64,000 bases of DNA from Micrococcales bacterium (lineage in GTDB: Bacteria > Actinomycetota > Actinomycetes > Actinomycetales > Microbacteriaceae), in the NCBI GenBank assembly GCA_947454255.1, contig CANGIU010000005.1:1-64000 (forward strand), read 5' to 3'. This document shows, piece by piece, positions 20,255 through 29,768 of the stretch; positions within the stretch are counted from its first letter, which is position 1, and each line of letters starts with the position of its first letter. Below the pieces are notes generated by a model. It did no database searches. It was not told where the DNA came from and saw only the letters and a program-made list of their open reading frames with translations. The position numbers were made by a program, and so were the translations under genes.

Positions 20255-22745
20255 GTTTGTATCGACTAGAGCTATAGCGATTAATAAGTGGGATGGTGAC
20301 ACTATCGCCTCTGCGATACCAGTAGTGCAACTCCCCGCCAGTTGAAGTTAGGCGAACGGATTGAGCACCTTTGATTTTTCCAAACGTGAAGCGTTGAGAG
20401 ACCCAGCGCTTGGTATCACTACTTGAAATAACCTGACCATCGCCATCTAGGAACTCAATTAGTGTTCCATCGCCGATCTGATTTGGTTGAATGTCACAGG
20501 TGACATTAGAAGCGGACGCAGTCCGAAAGCAGTTTCCCTTAGGAGCTGTCAATTCAGCAAAAGCAACGCTAATCGGATCACTCGGTTCGCTCCAAGTTTC
20601 ACCCCACATATCGTGTGCTACTTCAACAAAACGATATGTGAAAGTCTTTCGATTCGCATCTTCGTTTCCCATCACTCCGACATTTACTTTTTGATCTGGA
20701 TTATCAAATCTGGCAAATGCACCATCAGATCTATAAACTCGCCAGGTATTTGTTGGTGCGGAAAGCGGAGCATCGAACTCAATGTATGTTGGATAAATTG
20801 CTTTGACGTGAATGTTGGTTGGCTTTGCTGGTGCTGGTTTCAACAAACGATAACCCAAGCTTTCGCTATTCATAATGGAGTTTCCAGCACAATCTTCCTC
20901 AGACTTAGCGCTCACACTGAAACTTGATGGCCAAGTAAATCCTGATGAGATGACAGATGTATCAGTAATACATGAAGCGCTGCCATCGGGCTTGTATCGA
21001 ACCTCATAAGATTTAGCGCCAGGAACCGCATCCCATTCAAATTTGACTTCAGCATCCGAAAGATAAGTAGTCCGAATAGGAATAGTCGGGTTGGCTGGAT
21101 AAACATTTACCGTAAAGAGCTCGGTCGGTTCCCCTAGAACGCTATCTGGCGTTAACAGTCGGAATCTGCCGGCGAACTGACCAACAGGTTTATTCATGCT
21201 GCAACTGAAATTGAAAAACCGAATTACCATGCTCGGTGGTCCACCGTCGTAACCCTTGCAATGCACAGAAGTGCCATCCGTGAACTCAAAGATTCCGCCA
21301 ATTGATTGCATCCAACCCTGCATCCAATTAATCGAAGGGTCGTCCACCCTCACATCATTTATTTGAATAAACATATTGTCTGTCCGAGCATAAATTTGAG
21401 ACATCCCATTTGGATCCTGGATGACAGGAGCCTTTGGTATCAGATTTACCCTCATCACTAGCAATGCAGGATCCGAGACTAAGTTACCTCTAACCAATTG
21501 CACTGCAAAGCTTTGCCCCAGCTCCCCAGTGAAGCTGTATGGGCTTGACGCATTCTTAGCAACTAACTTCGAGTTGATATATAGATCAGCATTAGAGCCT
21601 GACCAACTGACTGTTGCATCTTTCCCTACTGAAGAGATAGTTGGGGCAGCCATCGTTGTTTTCTGAGCCATTCGTCTTGCAAGTGTTACTGCTTTATCAG
21701 CAGCAACTAATCCAGCTCCGGTAAAGAATTCTTGTGGTGATGTTGAATCTATTTCTTGATGGCAGCTCCAAAGGTTAGTCTCAACTGATTTCTCACAGTA
21801 ATCCCAGACCTTTGGTTTTGTTTCCAAAGCCGGCCTCGTGGATGCTTGCAAGACTGCTTGAACTTGAGCAGGGGTTAGCGAGGGGTTGGCTTCTAAAATC
21901 AAAGCGGCAACTCCAGCAATAAGTGGTGTTGCTGCCGATGTCCCACCGAAACCATTTGTAGCACCGATTGGATCGTATGCAATGTTGTCGACTCCTGGAG
22001 CGATAAGGTCTAAATTTGGTCCCCAACTTGAAAAAGATGCACGTCCATTGAAGTGATCAGATGCACCTGCACCGATAAGACCAGGAATGGAATAAGAGGC
22101 CATTGAGCTTTCAGTTGACTTCCCCTGAAGACAAGATCGGTTTACTCCCCAGCTCGCATAAGTGGTGCAACCTGAATTTCCTAACGCCGCAACAACAACC
22201 ACACCTCTTCTAGTCACATCGGTCAGGATGGCATTCATCTCTGGATCGTTATATCCGCCGAAGCTCATGCTGATAACTTGCGCGCCTTGATCTACAGACC
22301 AGAGAATTGCTTTCTTTGCTGCTTCTGCATCACACCACTGTAAATAACAAACACGCCCAATGATCAGTGAAACCCCTGGCGCAATTCCACCTACTCCAGT
22401 TGCAGGGTCGTAGTCAGCAGCAACTGTCGAAGCAGTCATGGTTCCATGTTCTTGCAATGGGTGCTGTGACGAAACAAAGTCTTTGTATGCAATTATTTTG
22501 CTGGTAAGGCCAGGAAAGTTTGGTGAGACACCGCTATCTAAGACAGCAACCTTTACTCCGGCACCGGTTGCTCCCATTTGATGAGCAACATCCCCACCGA
22601 TAGCTTTCATAGCCCATTCATTGTGTGATGCAAGTGTGCCAAACTCGGGCCAGTAATTAGAGTTGTCTGCATTTGCAACTGAAACTGTTGAAAACCCGAA
22701 GCTAAGAGCGACGATGGCAGCGACATATTTCAGAAAGAACTTCAT
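20238..22745 (-). CDS. Secreted subtilisin-like S8 serine protease with C-terminal beta-sandwich domains
   Basis: Signal peptide; triad motifs AVLDSGV, EHGTMTAS, GGTSAATPL. Confidence 0.92.
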   Translation of the reverse strand: MKFFLKYVAAIVALSFGFSTVSVANADNSNYWPEFGTLASHNEWAMKAIGGDVAHQMGATGAGVKVAVLDSGVSPNFPGLTSKIIAYKDFVSSQHPLQEHGTMTASTVAADYDPATGVGGIAPGVSLIIGRVCYLQWCDAEAAKKAILWSVDQGAQVISMSFGGYNDPEMNAILTDVTRRGVVVVAALGNSGCTTYASWGVNRSCLQGKSTESSMASYSIPGLIGAGASDHFNGRASFSSWGPNLDLIAPGVDNIAYDPIGATNGFGGTSAATPLIAGVAALILEANPSLTPAQVQAVLQASTRPALETKPKVWDYCEKSVETNLWSCHQEIDSTSPQEFFTGAGLVAADKAVTLARRMAQKTTMAAPTISSVGKDATVSWSGSNADLYINSKLVAKNASSPYSFTGELGQSFAVQLVRGNLVSDPALLVMRVNLIPKAPVIQDPNGMSQIYARTDNMFIQINDVRVDDPSINWMQGWMQSIGGIFEFTDGTSVHCKGYDGGPPSMVIRFFNFSCSMNKPVGQFAGRFRLLTPDSVLGEPTELFTVNVYPANPTIPIRTTYLSDAEVKFEWDAVPGAKSYEVRYKPDGSASCITDTSVISSGFTWPSSFSVSAKSEEDCAGNSIMNSESLGYRLLKPAPAKPTNIHVKAIYPTYIEFDAPLSAPTNTWRVYRSDGAFARFDNPDQKVNVGVMGNEDANRKTFTYRFVEVAHDMWGETWSEPSDPISVAFAELTAPKGNCFRTASASNVTCDIQPNQIGDGTLIEFLDGDGQVISSSDTKRWVSQRFTFGKIKGAQSVRLTSTGGELHYWYRRGDSVTIPLINRYSSSRYKLMIAQ

Positions 22746-22876
22746 TCTGCTTCGCTGCCCTTGACCATTTCATCAGTCTATTTCTCCCTTTGGAGACATT
22801 AGCCGTTCATAACGCTTTTGTATCATGGCCTTCTTACCTAGCGGGCTAATTCTGCTCTGTTCACTAGGCTTTCCAA

Positions 22877-23512
22877 ATGGCCTCTAAAAACATTCTTGGA
22901 ATCATCTCTATTCGTGCTGTCTTAGCGATATCGCTCTTCATTGCCGTTTACTGGCAAGTCAGTGACAGACTCCTACACAACTTATTCAGGCCTGCAGAAT
23001 ACTTCTCATACTTCAGCATCACCTCAGCTCTGATCACAGCAGTTGTGTTGACTCTTTCCAGCATTCAACTAATTAGAGGACAGAGTGAAACCAAGCTTCT
23101 AAGCCTGTCTCGTCTAACCATGGCTGTTTCAATGGTTATCGTGGGAGTCATCTATAACGCCTTGCTTAGAGGCGGAGCTCCAGATGCGAGAGACGTCGGC
23201 TACGACTGGCCAGTACTCCCAAACGAAATCATTCACACCTACGTTCCAGTACTTATCTTCTTAGAGTGGCTGCTAGTTAGGACTACTTTCACTTTGAAGC
23301 TAAACCAGGCGTTCTGGGTTCTCGTCTACCCACTTAGCTGGTTAGCCTTTTCAATCGCCCGAGGTGTTATCCAGGGCTGGTGGCCATACTGGTTCATCGA
23401 CCCTCAGTATGGAATTGGCTCACAGATCATGTGGATCTTCATTATTGCTGCCCTATTTAGCGTCTTAGCGCTCGGCTTTATTCCAGCTCAGAAGGCAATA
23501 GCAAAGCGTTAA
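22877..23512 (+). CDS. Pr6Pr-type six-TM membrane protein
   Basis: Six hydrophobic segments; NEIIHTYVPVLIFLEWLL and WWPYWFIDP characteristic of the family. Confidence 0.75.
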   Translation: MASKNILGIISIRAVLAISLFIAVYWQVSDRLLHNLFRPAEYFSYFSITSALITAVVLTLSSIQLIRGQSETKLLSLSRLTMAVSMVIVGVIYNALLRGGAPDARDVGYDWPVLPNEIIHTYVPVLIFLEWLLVRTTFTLKLNQAFWVLVYPLSWLAFSIARGVIQGWWPYWFIDPQYGIGSQIMWIFIIAALFSVLALGFIPAQKAIAKR

Positions 23513-23536
23513 CGAGTTCTGGCTTAGCCTTGACTA

Positions 23537-24724
23537 ATGATTGATTTTTCTGCACCTAGTTTCGTAAAAGACCCATACCCTGAGCTAGCTCTTCTTCGTA
23601 AAGAAGGCAAGCCGGTTTGGCACGATGGTTTAGGTATGTGGTTAGCTGCAAAACATCAAGATGCAAATGCAGTTCTTCGAACCAAAACACTAGGCAGAAT
23701 ATTCACTCCAAGAGATCCTGAAACCCAATGGAACGAATTCAACTGGCTGCACTCCGACAGCATCCTCGATTCCGAACCTCCTAAGCACACCAGACTTCGT
23801 TCTCTAGTTGGCAAAGCTTTCTCGAGATCCCGTATCGATTCACTGAAACCAGAAATTGAACGCTTAGCTGGGATTCTTCTAGATAAAGCAGATTTGAAAC
23901 TCAGAACTACTGGAACCTTCGATCTAATCGCTGACTATGCAGAACCATTGCCAGTAAAGGTGATTGCTGCCCTGCTAGGTTTCCCCGATGAAGACGAACA
24001 CTTACTTAGACCATGGTCTCAGGCGATTGTAAAGATGTATGAAGTTAATCCTTCAGAGCAAGCTCAAGCTGAGGCAAGGCTGGCCGCTCACGAATTCGCA
24101 GAATATGTTCGCGGACTGATGGTTGAGAGAAAAGCACGACGAGGTGAGGACCTAATCAGTGAGCTAGCTTCTGTAGAAGAAGCTGGGGAGAAACTTAACA
24201 CCCAAGAATTGATTGCAACCTGTGTGCTTCTTCTTAATGCAGGTCACGAGGCAAGTGTCAATGGATTCGGAAATGGAATTGTTGCAGCCTTACAAAGAGA
24301 AGACCAGCTAGCCCTTTTGAGAACTAACCCAAGAGGGGTCACCGACACTGCTATTGAAGAATTCCTCAGATTCGATGCTCCGCTGCAGCTCTTCGAAAGA
24401 ACTGCAACCCAAGACACAAAAGTCGGAGAGGTAACTGTCCTCGAAGGTCAGAAGATTGCATCTTTACTTGGATCTGCAAATCGTGATGAAGAAGTATTTG
24501 ATAAACCAGAAGAAATGGATCTCACTAGGGCTAACAATCCTCAGATTGGATTTGGAGCAGGTATTCACTTCTGTTTAGGTGCGCCGCTAGCGCGATTAGA
24601 GCTAAGCGCATCGCTACCTATGCTTTTTGAGCGCTTCCCCAACATAGAACTCGCCGAAGAACCAGTCCGTAGAGACACATTTGTTCTTAGGGGCTACGAG
24701 ACTATAAAGGTAAAGACTGCCTAA
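23537..24724 (+). CDS. Cytochrome P450
   Basis: Heme-binding FGAGIHFCLGAPLARLE; LLNAGHEAS; EEFLRFDAPLQ. Confidence 0.93.
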   Translation: MIDFSAPSFVKDPYPELALLRKEGKPVWHDGLGMWLAAKHQDANAVLRTKTLGRIFTPRDPETQWNEFNWLHSDSILDSEPPKHTRLRSLVGKAFSRSRIDSLKPEIERLAGILLDKADLKLRTTGTFDLIADYAEPLPVKVIAALLGFPDEDEHLLRPWSQAIVKMYEVNPSEQAQAEARLAAHEFAEYVRGLMVERKARRGEDLISELASVEEAGEKLNTQELIATCVLLLNAGHEASVNGFGNGIVAALQREDQLALLRTNPRGVTDTAIEEFLRFDAPLQLFERTATQDTKVGEVTVLEGQKIASLLGSANRDEEVFDKPEEMDLTRANNPQIGFGAGIHFCLGAPLARLELSASLPMLFERFPNIELAEEPVRRDTFVLRGYETIKVKTA

Positions 24725-24833
24725 AATCCCCATATGTAGTGGTTTTTAGCCTTGTAACGAATTGGTAACTGCTATTTTTATGGCCGTTTTGTTTCCATTA
24801 TTGCTAAGTAGGCTTAACCATGCAGTCCCCAAA

Positions 24834-24860
24834 GTCGGGTGATCCATCGGTTTGCCCGAC
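24834..24860 (+). promoter_or_regulatory. Leader stem-loop upstream of actinorhodopsin
   Basis: GTCGGG (24834-24839) pairs with CCCGAC (24855-24860), 28 nt upstream of the ATG. Confidence 0.4.
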
Positions 24861-24887
24861 CTAACTAATTAGGAAAGGCTACACAAA

Positions 24888-25727
24888 ATGGATCAACTTG
24901 GAGTGCTATCTTACGCTCTAACTGGATATCAATTCAGTGCCGTATACAACATGCTTTCACTTGGTATTGCAAGCATGCTTTTCACCTCATTCTTCTTGTG
25001 GATCGCAAGAGACCGAGTGCTGCCTAAGTACCGTTTGGCAGTTATGGTTTCAGCAACCGTTACATCAATTGCTGCTTACCACTACTTCCGAATGTTCGAC
25101 TCATTCAGCCACGCATATGGCATGAACGCAGACACAGCCGCTGTTAACGGTGCTGCTGGCGACATGGGAGCTCTTGCTTTCGGTGCAGCTCACTACAACG
25201 TTGGCTACCGTTACATTGACTGGCTACTAACTGTTCCACTACTTCTAGTTGAGCTAGTTGCAGTTCTAGGTCTTGTAAAGGCTATCCAGTCTTCATTGCT
25301 AAAGCGTCTAGTACCAGCAGCTGCTTTGATGATCATCCTTGGTTACCCTGGTGACATCCACACTCAGCTATTCGGTCTATCAAACAGCATGTGGGGCCTA
25401 CTATCAACCATCCCATTCCTATACATCATGTATGTACTATGGGTTGAGTTGACCAAGAGCCTTTCAAGCCAGTCAGAGAAGATTCGCAAGATGTTCCTAG
25501 GTCTTCGTCTTCTTCTAATTGCAACTTGGGGTGTTTACCCAATCACCTTCATCCTTGCAATGGGACAAGAAGGCGCTCCAACTGCTTCTGACGTAGTTTC
25601 ACGCGAAGTCGGATACAGCATTGCTGACATCTTGGCTAAGTGTCTCTTCGGTCTAATCATCTTCAGCATTGCACGTATCAAGTCAGCTGAAGACGACAAG
25701 GCATTTGCAGCAGCAGAAGGTCACTAG
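24888..25727 (+). CDS. Actinorhodopsin (light-driven proton pump rhodopsin)
   Basis: Helix C YRYIDWLLTVPLLLVE (D-T-E), helix B His AAYHYFRM, helix G Schiff-base lysine IADILAKCLFGLIIF. Confidence 0.95.
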   Translation: MDQLGVLSYALTGYQFSAVYNMLSLGIASMLFTSFFLWIARDRVLPKYRLAVMVSATVTSIAAYHYFRMFDSFSHAYGMNADTAAVNGAAGDMGALAFGAAHYNVGYRYIDWLLTVPLLLVELVAVLGLVKAIQSSLLKRLVPAAALMIILGYPGDIHTQLFGLSNSMWGLLSTIPFLYIMYVLWVELTKSLSSQSEKIRKMFLGLRLLLIATWGVYPITFILAMGQEGAPTASDVVSREVGYSIADILAKCLFGLIIFSIARIKSAEDDKAFAAAEGH

Positions 25728-25749
25728 TCAATAGCTAGGCATTAAACGG

Positions 25750-25784
25750 ATGAGGCCACTGGAAACAGTGGCCTCATTTGTTTT
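25750..25784 (+). terminator. Rho-independent terminator after actinorhodopsin
   Basis: Perfect 12-bp stem ATGAGGCCACTG-GAAA-CAGTGGCCTCAT followed by TTGTTTT. Confidence 0.92.
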
Positions 25785-25789
25785 AACAA

Positions 25790-26848
25790 CTAATAGCTGA
25801 TCGCTATCTCATCACCAACAGCTGCCCTAACCATAGGGATTACCTTGGTGGCATAAAGCTCAATTGATTTCATCAGCAGGCTATGTGGCATCGGCCCATT
25901 GGAATACTTCAGATCAAACCGGTTAGCTCCGGTCGACTCAATTGCGTGAATAATCTTCCCCGCTACCGTCTCAGCAGAGCCAACATACAATGAGCCATGC
26001 TTTACTTCATTATCGAAGTGCTCATAAGTCATTGGACCCCAACCACGTTCTCTACCAATCCGGCCGAAGGCAGTTTGGTAATGTGGCCACAATTCTTTTG
26101 CTGCCTGCTCGTCAGTATCAGCGATGTGCCCTGGTGAGTGAATACCTACCGCCAACTGTGGCTGCTCGAATCGCTTTAGCGATTCCCGGTATAGGCCAAC
26201 GAATGGCTTGAACCTTTCCGGGTCTCCGCCAATTATTGCTAATGCCAAAGTTGCTCCATGTTTAGCTGCTCTGATAACCGAATGCGGAGAGCCACCAACA
26301 CCAACTCGAAGAGGAATAGTTCCCCGTTCTGTTTTCGGGTAAACCTCTTGATTGCTAAGCGCTGCCCTAGTTTCTCCCTGCCAAGTGACCGGGCCCTCTT
26401 TGAGGAGTTCAACCAAGAGATCTAACCGCTCTTCGAAGAGCTGCTCGTAGTCACTTAGGTTGAAGCCAAACAGAGGGAAGCTCTCGGTAAATGAACCTCT
26501 ACCAGCTGTAATTTCAGCTCTTCCATTACTCAGCGCATCGATGGTAGCAAAGCGCTGGTAAACCCTAACTGGGTCTTCGCTGGAGAGCACGGTAACGCCG
26601 GTGCCAAGGGTTATCTGATTAGTGACCGTGGCAATACCAGCCAAAATGGTATCCGGTGCAGACACTGCGTAGTCATCTCTGTGGTGCTCACCAATGTTGA
26701 AGTGCTTCAGACCAAGCTGGTCTGCCAACACGGCCTGCTCAACTACGTTTCTGATTGCCTGTCCTGCAGACTGCTTTTGACCGTTATCGTCAACAGTCAA
26801 ATCACCAAACGTATCTAAACCAAATTCAAGGGGCAGCTTCTCAGTCAT
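25790..26848 (-). CDS. LLM-class flavin-dependent oxidoreductase
   Basis: Luciferase-like family; GLKHFNIGEHHRDDYAVSAPDTILAGIA, TLGTGVTVLSSEDPVRVYQRFATID. Confidence 0.88.
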   Translation of the reverse strand: MTEKLPLEFGLDTFGDLTVDDNGQKQSAGQAIRNVVEQAVLADQLGLKHFNIGEHHRDDYAVSAPDTILAGIATVTNQITLGTGVTVLSSEDPVRVYQRFATIDALSNGRAEITAGRGSFTESFPLFGFNLSDYEQLFEERLDLLVELLKEGPVTWQGETRAALSNQEVYPKTERGTIPLRVGVGGSPHSVIRAAKHGATLALAIIGGDPERFKPFVGLYRESLKRFEQPQLAVGIHSPGHIADTDEQAAKELWPHYQTAFGRIGRERGWGPMTYEHFDNEVKHGSLYVGSAETVAGKIIHAIESTGANRFDLKYSNGPMPHSLLMKSIELYATKVIPMVRAAVGDEIAISY

Positions 26849-26900
26849 AAGACAAGAATAGGCTTTTCTACTCTTTTAGTCAAGGGGGGCTTTACTGAAT

Positions 26901-27872
26901 TTAAATTGTTTTGAACACCCCGGCTGGGGTCAGCGCAAGGGGAAGTGGGTCGCTGATAATCCCTGTGAATCCAGCCGGTCCACCATTTTCAAAACCTAGC
27001 AACTTGAAAACGCCATCAGTATCTTTCAAAACACGACCAGCATAGTGTTTGCCGTCGTCAATGATCTCTGCTTGGTCGAAATGAAAAGGTCCAGTTGGTG
27101 AATCGCAAGGGGCACTGTATGTAGCGCTTACCTGCGCTCTTCCAGAGGCAGGGTCAATGTCAGCTGCGCCCGCGCAGAAGACCACAACATATTTTTCTGC
27201 AACTTCCACAATCTGAAATACCTCTAGCTGCGCAAACCCAGTAGGGCCAGACAGCGGTGCTCTAATTGACCAATTCTCCAAATCCGAAGAGACCGCATGC
27301 CCCACAGTCCCCCTGTTTAAGGTCTTACCTCCTATGAGTCTTGCAGTAACGAGCATGTGCCAAAGGTTATCTCTCTCATCAAAGAACACCCAAGGGTCTC
27401 GCCAACCCTCCTCTTTCCAATCAAGAGCTTCAGCACTGCCGGCAAGATCGTTCTGGTCTAGACGTTCATAGAAGTTTCCATCTGCTTCCAAGACAAAATC
27501 TTTTTGTGCGAAATCAAATAGAGTCTCCCCAGTTGCTCTGCCAACACGTTGGATCAATCCACTTTCTTTTGACTTATTTGTGCCCGTAAAGAACATGTTG
27601 TATTTACCGTCAGGTGCTTTGATTACGCTTCCAGTCCAAATAGCTCTGTCATTCCAGGCTCCTTCAGGACCTGGTCGCAGAACTGTTCCATGGTGAGTCC
27701 AGTTAGTGAGGTCAGGTGAAGTTGAATGGCCTACGGTTGCATTGCCATGACGCAACTCAGGGTCTCCTAGTGACTTAGGAGCTTTCAAATAAAAGATATG
27801 CCATAACCCATCGACTTGCTCTGGATATAGCCAGCAGTCCCAAGCCCAATCATCAGGAAGTCGAAGTGCCAC
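26901..27872 (-). CDS. GH32-like (GH-J clan) five-bladed beta-propeller glycoside hydrolase
   Basis: DLTNWTHHGTVLRPG, WTGSVI, GWRDPWVFFDE, QLEVFQ; next to sugar ABC transporter genes. Confidence 0.7.
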   Translation of the reverse strand: MALRLPDDWAWDCWLYPEQVDGLWHIFYLKAPKSLGDPELRHGNATVGHSTSPDLTNWTHHGTVLRPGPEGAWNDRAIWTGSVIKAPDGKYNMFFTGTNKSKESGLIQRVGRATGETLFDFAQKDFVLEADGNFYERLDQNDLAGSAEALDWKEEGWRDPWVFFDERDNLWHMLVTARLIGGKTLNRGTVGHAVSSDLENWSIRAPLSGPTGFAQLEVFQIVEVAEKYVVVFCAGAADIDPASGRAQVSATYSAPCDSPTGPFHFDQAEIIDDGKHYAGRVLKDTDGVFKLLGFENGGPAGFTGIISDPLPLALTPAGVFKTI

Positions 27873-27875
27873 TTA

Positions 27876-28739
27876 TTAACCCTTCACTGCAGATGAAGCG
27901 ACTGACTGTATGAAGTAACGCTGGAAAGCTAGGAAAACAATCATCACCGGAAGGATTAGCAACACACCGAAGGCAAAGATGGTGCCCCAGTCTTTCTGCT
28001 GCTGCTGGAAGAAGACAGTCATTGCTAATGGCAGTGGTCTCACATCGGGGCTATCCACCATCATCAGAGGGAACAGGAATGAGTTCCAAGCAGATAGGAA
28101 GCTCAGGATGGTTACGGATGCAAATACAGGCTTAGACATCGGGACGATGACTTGGAAGAACACACGCCAAGGTCCTGCTCCATCGAGCCTTGCTGCTTCC
28201 TGGATTTCTGAAGACAGTGAAATAAAGAAAGAGTAGAACAGGAACACAGAAAATGCGCTTGCCACGAATGGAATGTATTGCGCAAACAGAGTGTTTCGAT
28301 AAGGGTTCATCAAGTCGTAAAGCGGAACGGCGATTGCTTCGAAAGGAAGGATGACAAGAAGAACAACAAACCCAAGAATGAAGTTTCTCCCCTTCCAACG
28401 AAGACGGGCAAGCGAGTATGCAATCATCGAGTTGATGATTAGCCCCCCAATCACAATCACACAACTGACAATGATTGAGTTGATATAGAAAGAGTAGAAG
28501 TAACCAGTTGCCTCACTGTTGAATGCATTGAATACATTCGCATAGTTACCAAAACCTAGGTGAACGGGAAGGAAACCACCTAGACCTGACAGAACTTCAT
28601 TCTGTGGTTTTAGCGACCCAATGAGTAGGTAAGCAATCGGTGCGAAGAATATGAGAGTAATAACAGCAAGGAAGAAATAGTTTAGGAAAAGCTTGAACTG
28701 CTTAACTGGGTTGCGATTACCTTTTGGAGCGATGCTCAC
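27876..28739 (-). CDS. Carbohydrate ABC transporter permease (MalG-type)
   Basis: EAARLDGAGPWRVFFQVIVPMSKP (EAA loop), multiple TM. Confidence 0.92.
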   Translation of the reverse strand: MSIAPKGNRNPVKQFKLFLNYFFLAVITLIFFAPIAYLLIGSLKPQNEVLSGLGGFLPVHLGFGNYANVFNAFNSEATGYFYSFYINSIIVSCVIVIGGLIINSMIAYSLARLRWKGRNFILGFVVLLVILPFEAIAVPLYDLMNPYRNTLFAQYIPFVASAFSVFLFYSFFISLSSEIQEAARLDGAGPWRVFFQVIVPMSKPVFASVTILSFLSAWNSFLFPLMMVDSPDVRPLPLAMTVFFQQQQKDWGTIFAFGVLLILPVMIVFLAFQRYFIQSVASSAVKG

Positions 28740-29674
28740 TTGATCTCCTTTTCTTGACGAAGCACAAGTCTTTGAACGACGGTAAGAGCGATAATGATCA
28801 GCACGAAGACGACAGTCATTGCTGAGCCTTTACCGATGTTGTCCTGTGTCCAAGCAGTTGTAACAGCTTGGAACATAACTGTGCTTGTACTACCAAGGGG
28901 CCCTCCTGAAGTAAGGATGTATACCTGATCAAATAGTCGCAACGAGAAGATCGTTGTAATGATTACAACGAACACTAAAGTGTTACGAAGCCCTGGAAGA
29001 GTCACGTGACGAAACTTCTGAAAAGCATTTGCTTTATCCAAAGATGCAGCTTCATATAGCTCTAGAGGGATTTCCTGAAGCCCGGCAAGAATAATGACCA
29101 TCTGAAATCCAGCACCTGCCCAGATAGACATGATTGCTATAGAAACAAGCGCTAAACCTGGAGTCCCTAACCAATCCACTGGGTTTATAGATCCACCAGA
29201 GATGGTGTGAAGCACACTATTGAACATCCCTCGTAAGTCTCTGGAGAAGAACAGAGTCCAGACAACAGTTACCAAAGACATTGGGAATACCACTGGCATG
29301 AAGAAGAAAGTTCTGAAGAATGCAATTCCTTTGATCTTTTGGTTAAGAAGCAATGCCAGCGCTGTTGCTAAACCGGTTTGAAGAGGGACAACGATGAGAG
29401 CGAACTGGAAGTTATTCCCAAGGCTCTGCCAGAAGACACCAGATGTCTCTGGATCAAAAAGAATTCTGCGGTAATTCTCCCAACCCATGAAGTTGGTGTG
29501 GGTGCTGGCAAGGTGCGCATTGTAGAAAGAAAGAATAAAAGCTGTAAAGAAAGGTATAACAACAAATAGCACTAAAAGGAGCGTCGCTGGCAAGCTCATT
29601 AGCATTCCAGCAATTTGGTCGTAGCCAAAGCGGCGTTTAAATACTCTCTTCCTAAGGCTTCCGAAAGTTGTCAT
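28736..29674 (-). CDS. Carbohydrate ABC transporter permease (MalF-type)
   Basis: YEAASLDKANAFQKFRHVTLPGL (EAA loop), multiple TM. Confidence 0.92.
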   Translation of the reverse strand: MTTFGSLRKRVFKRRFGYDQIAGMLMSLPATLLLVLFVVIPFFTAFILSFYNAHLASTHTNFMGWENYRRILFDPETSGVFWQSLGNNFQFALIVVPLQTGLATALALLLNQKIKGIAFFRTFFFMPVVFPMSLVTVVWTLFFSRDLRGMFNSVLHTISGGSINPVDWLGTPGLALVSIAIMSIWAGAGFQMVIILAGLQEIPLELYEAASLDKANAFQKFRHVTLPGLRNTLVFVVIITTIFSLRLFDQVYILTSGGPLGSTSTVMFQAVTTAWTQDNIGKGSAMTVVFVLIIIALTVVQRLVLRQEKEIK

Positions 29675-29706
29675 TTACTACCTATCTGTTTTTCTTGAAC
29701 AAGTGT

Positions 29707-29743
29707 AAAGGCGGGACCGATCTAATTGACCGGCCCCGCCTTT
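29707..29743 (-). promoter_or_regulatory. GC-rich stem-loop between solute-binding protein and permease genes
   Basis: AAAGGCGGGACCGAT...ACCGGCCCCGCCTTT near-perfect inverted repeat; typical attenuator / mRNA-stabilising position. Confidence 0.7.
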
Positions 29744-29768
29744 AGAACTTACAGGACCAAGTTTTGAA

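Noticed and set aside
20487-20927. Antisense ORF of 146 aa within the subtilase gene, and similar shadow ORFs elsewhere (e.g. 14794..15246, 18805..19506, 48170..48667)
   Set aside because: They lie opposite strongly supported genes, have low-complexity composition and show no recognisable domain.
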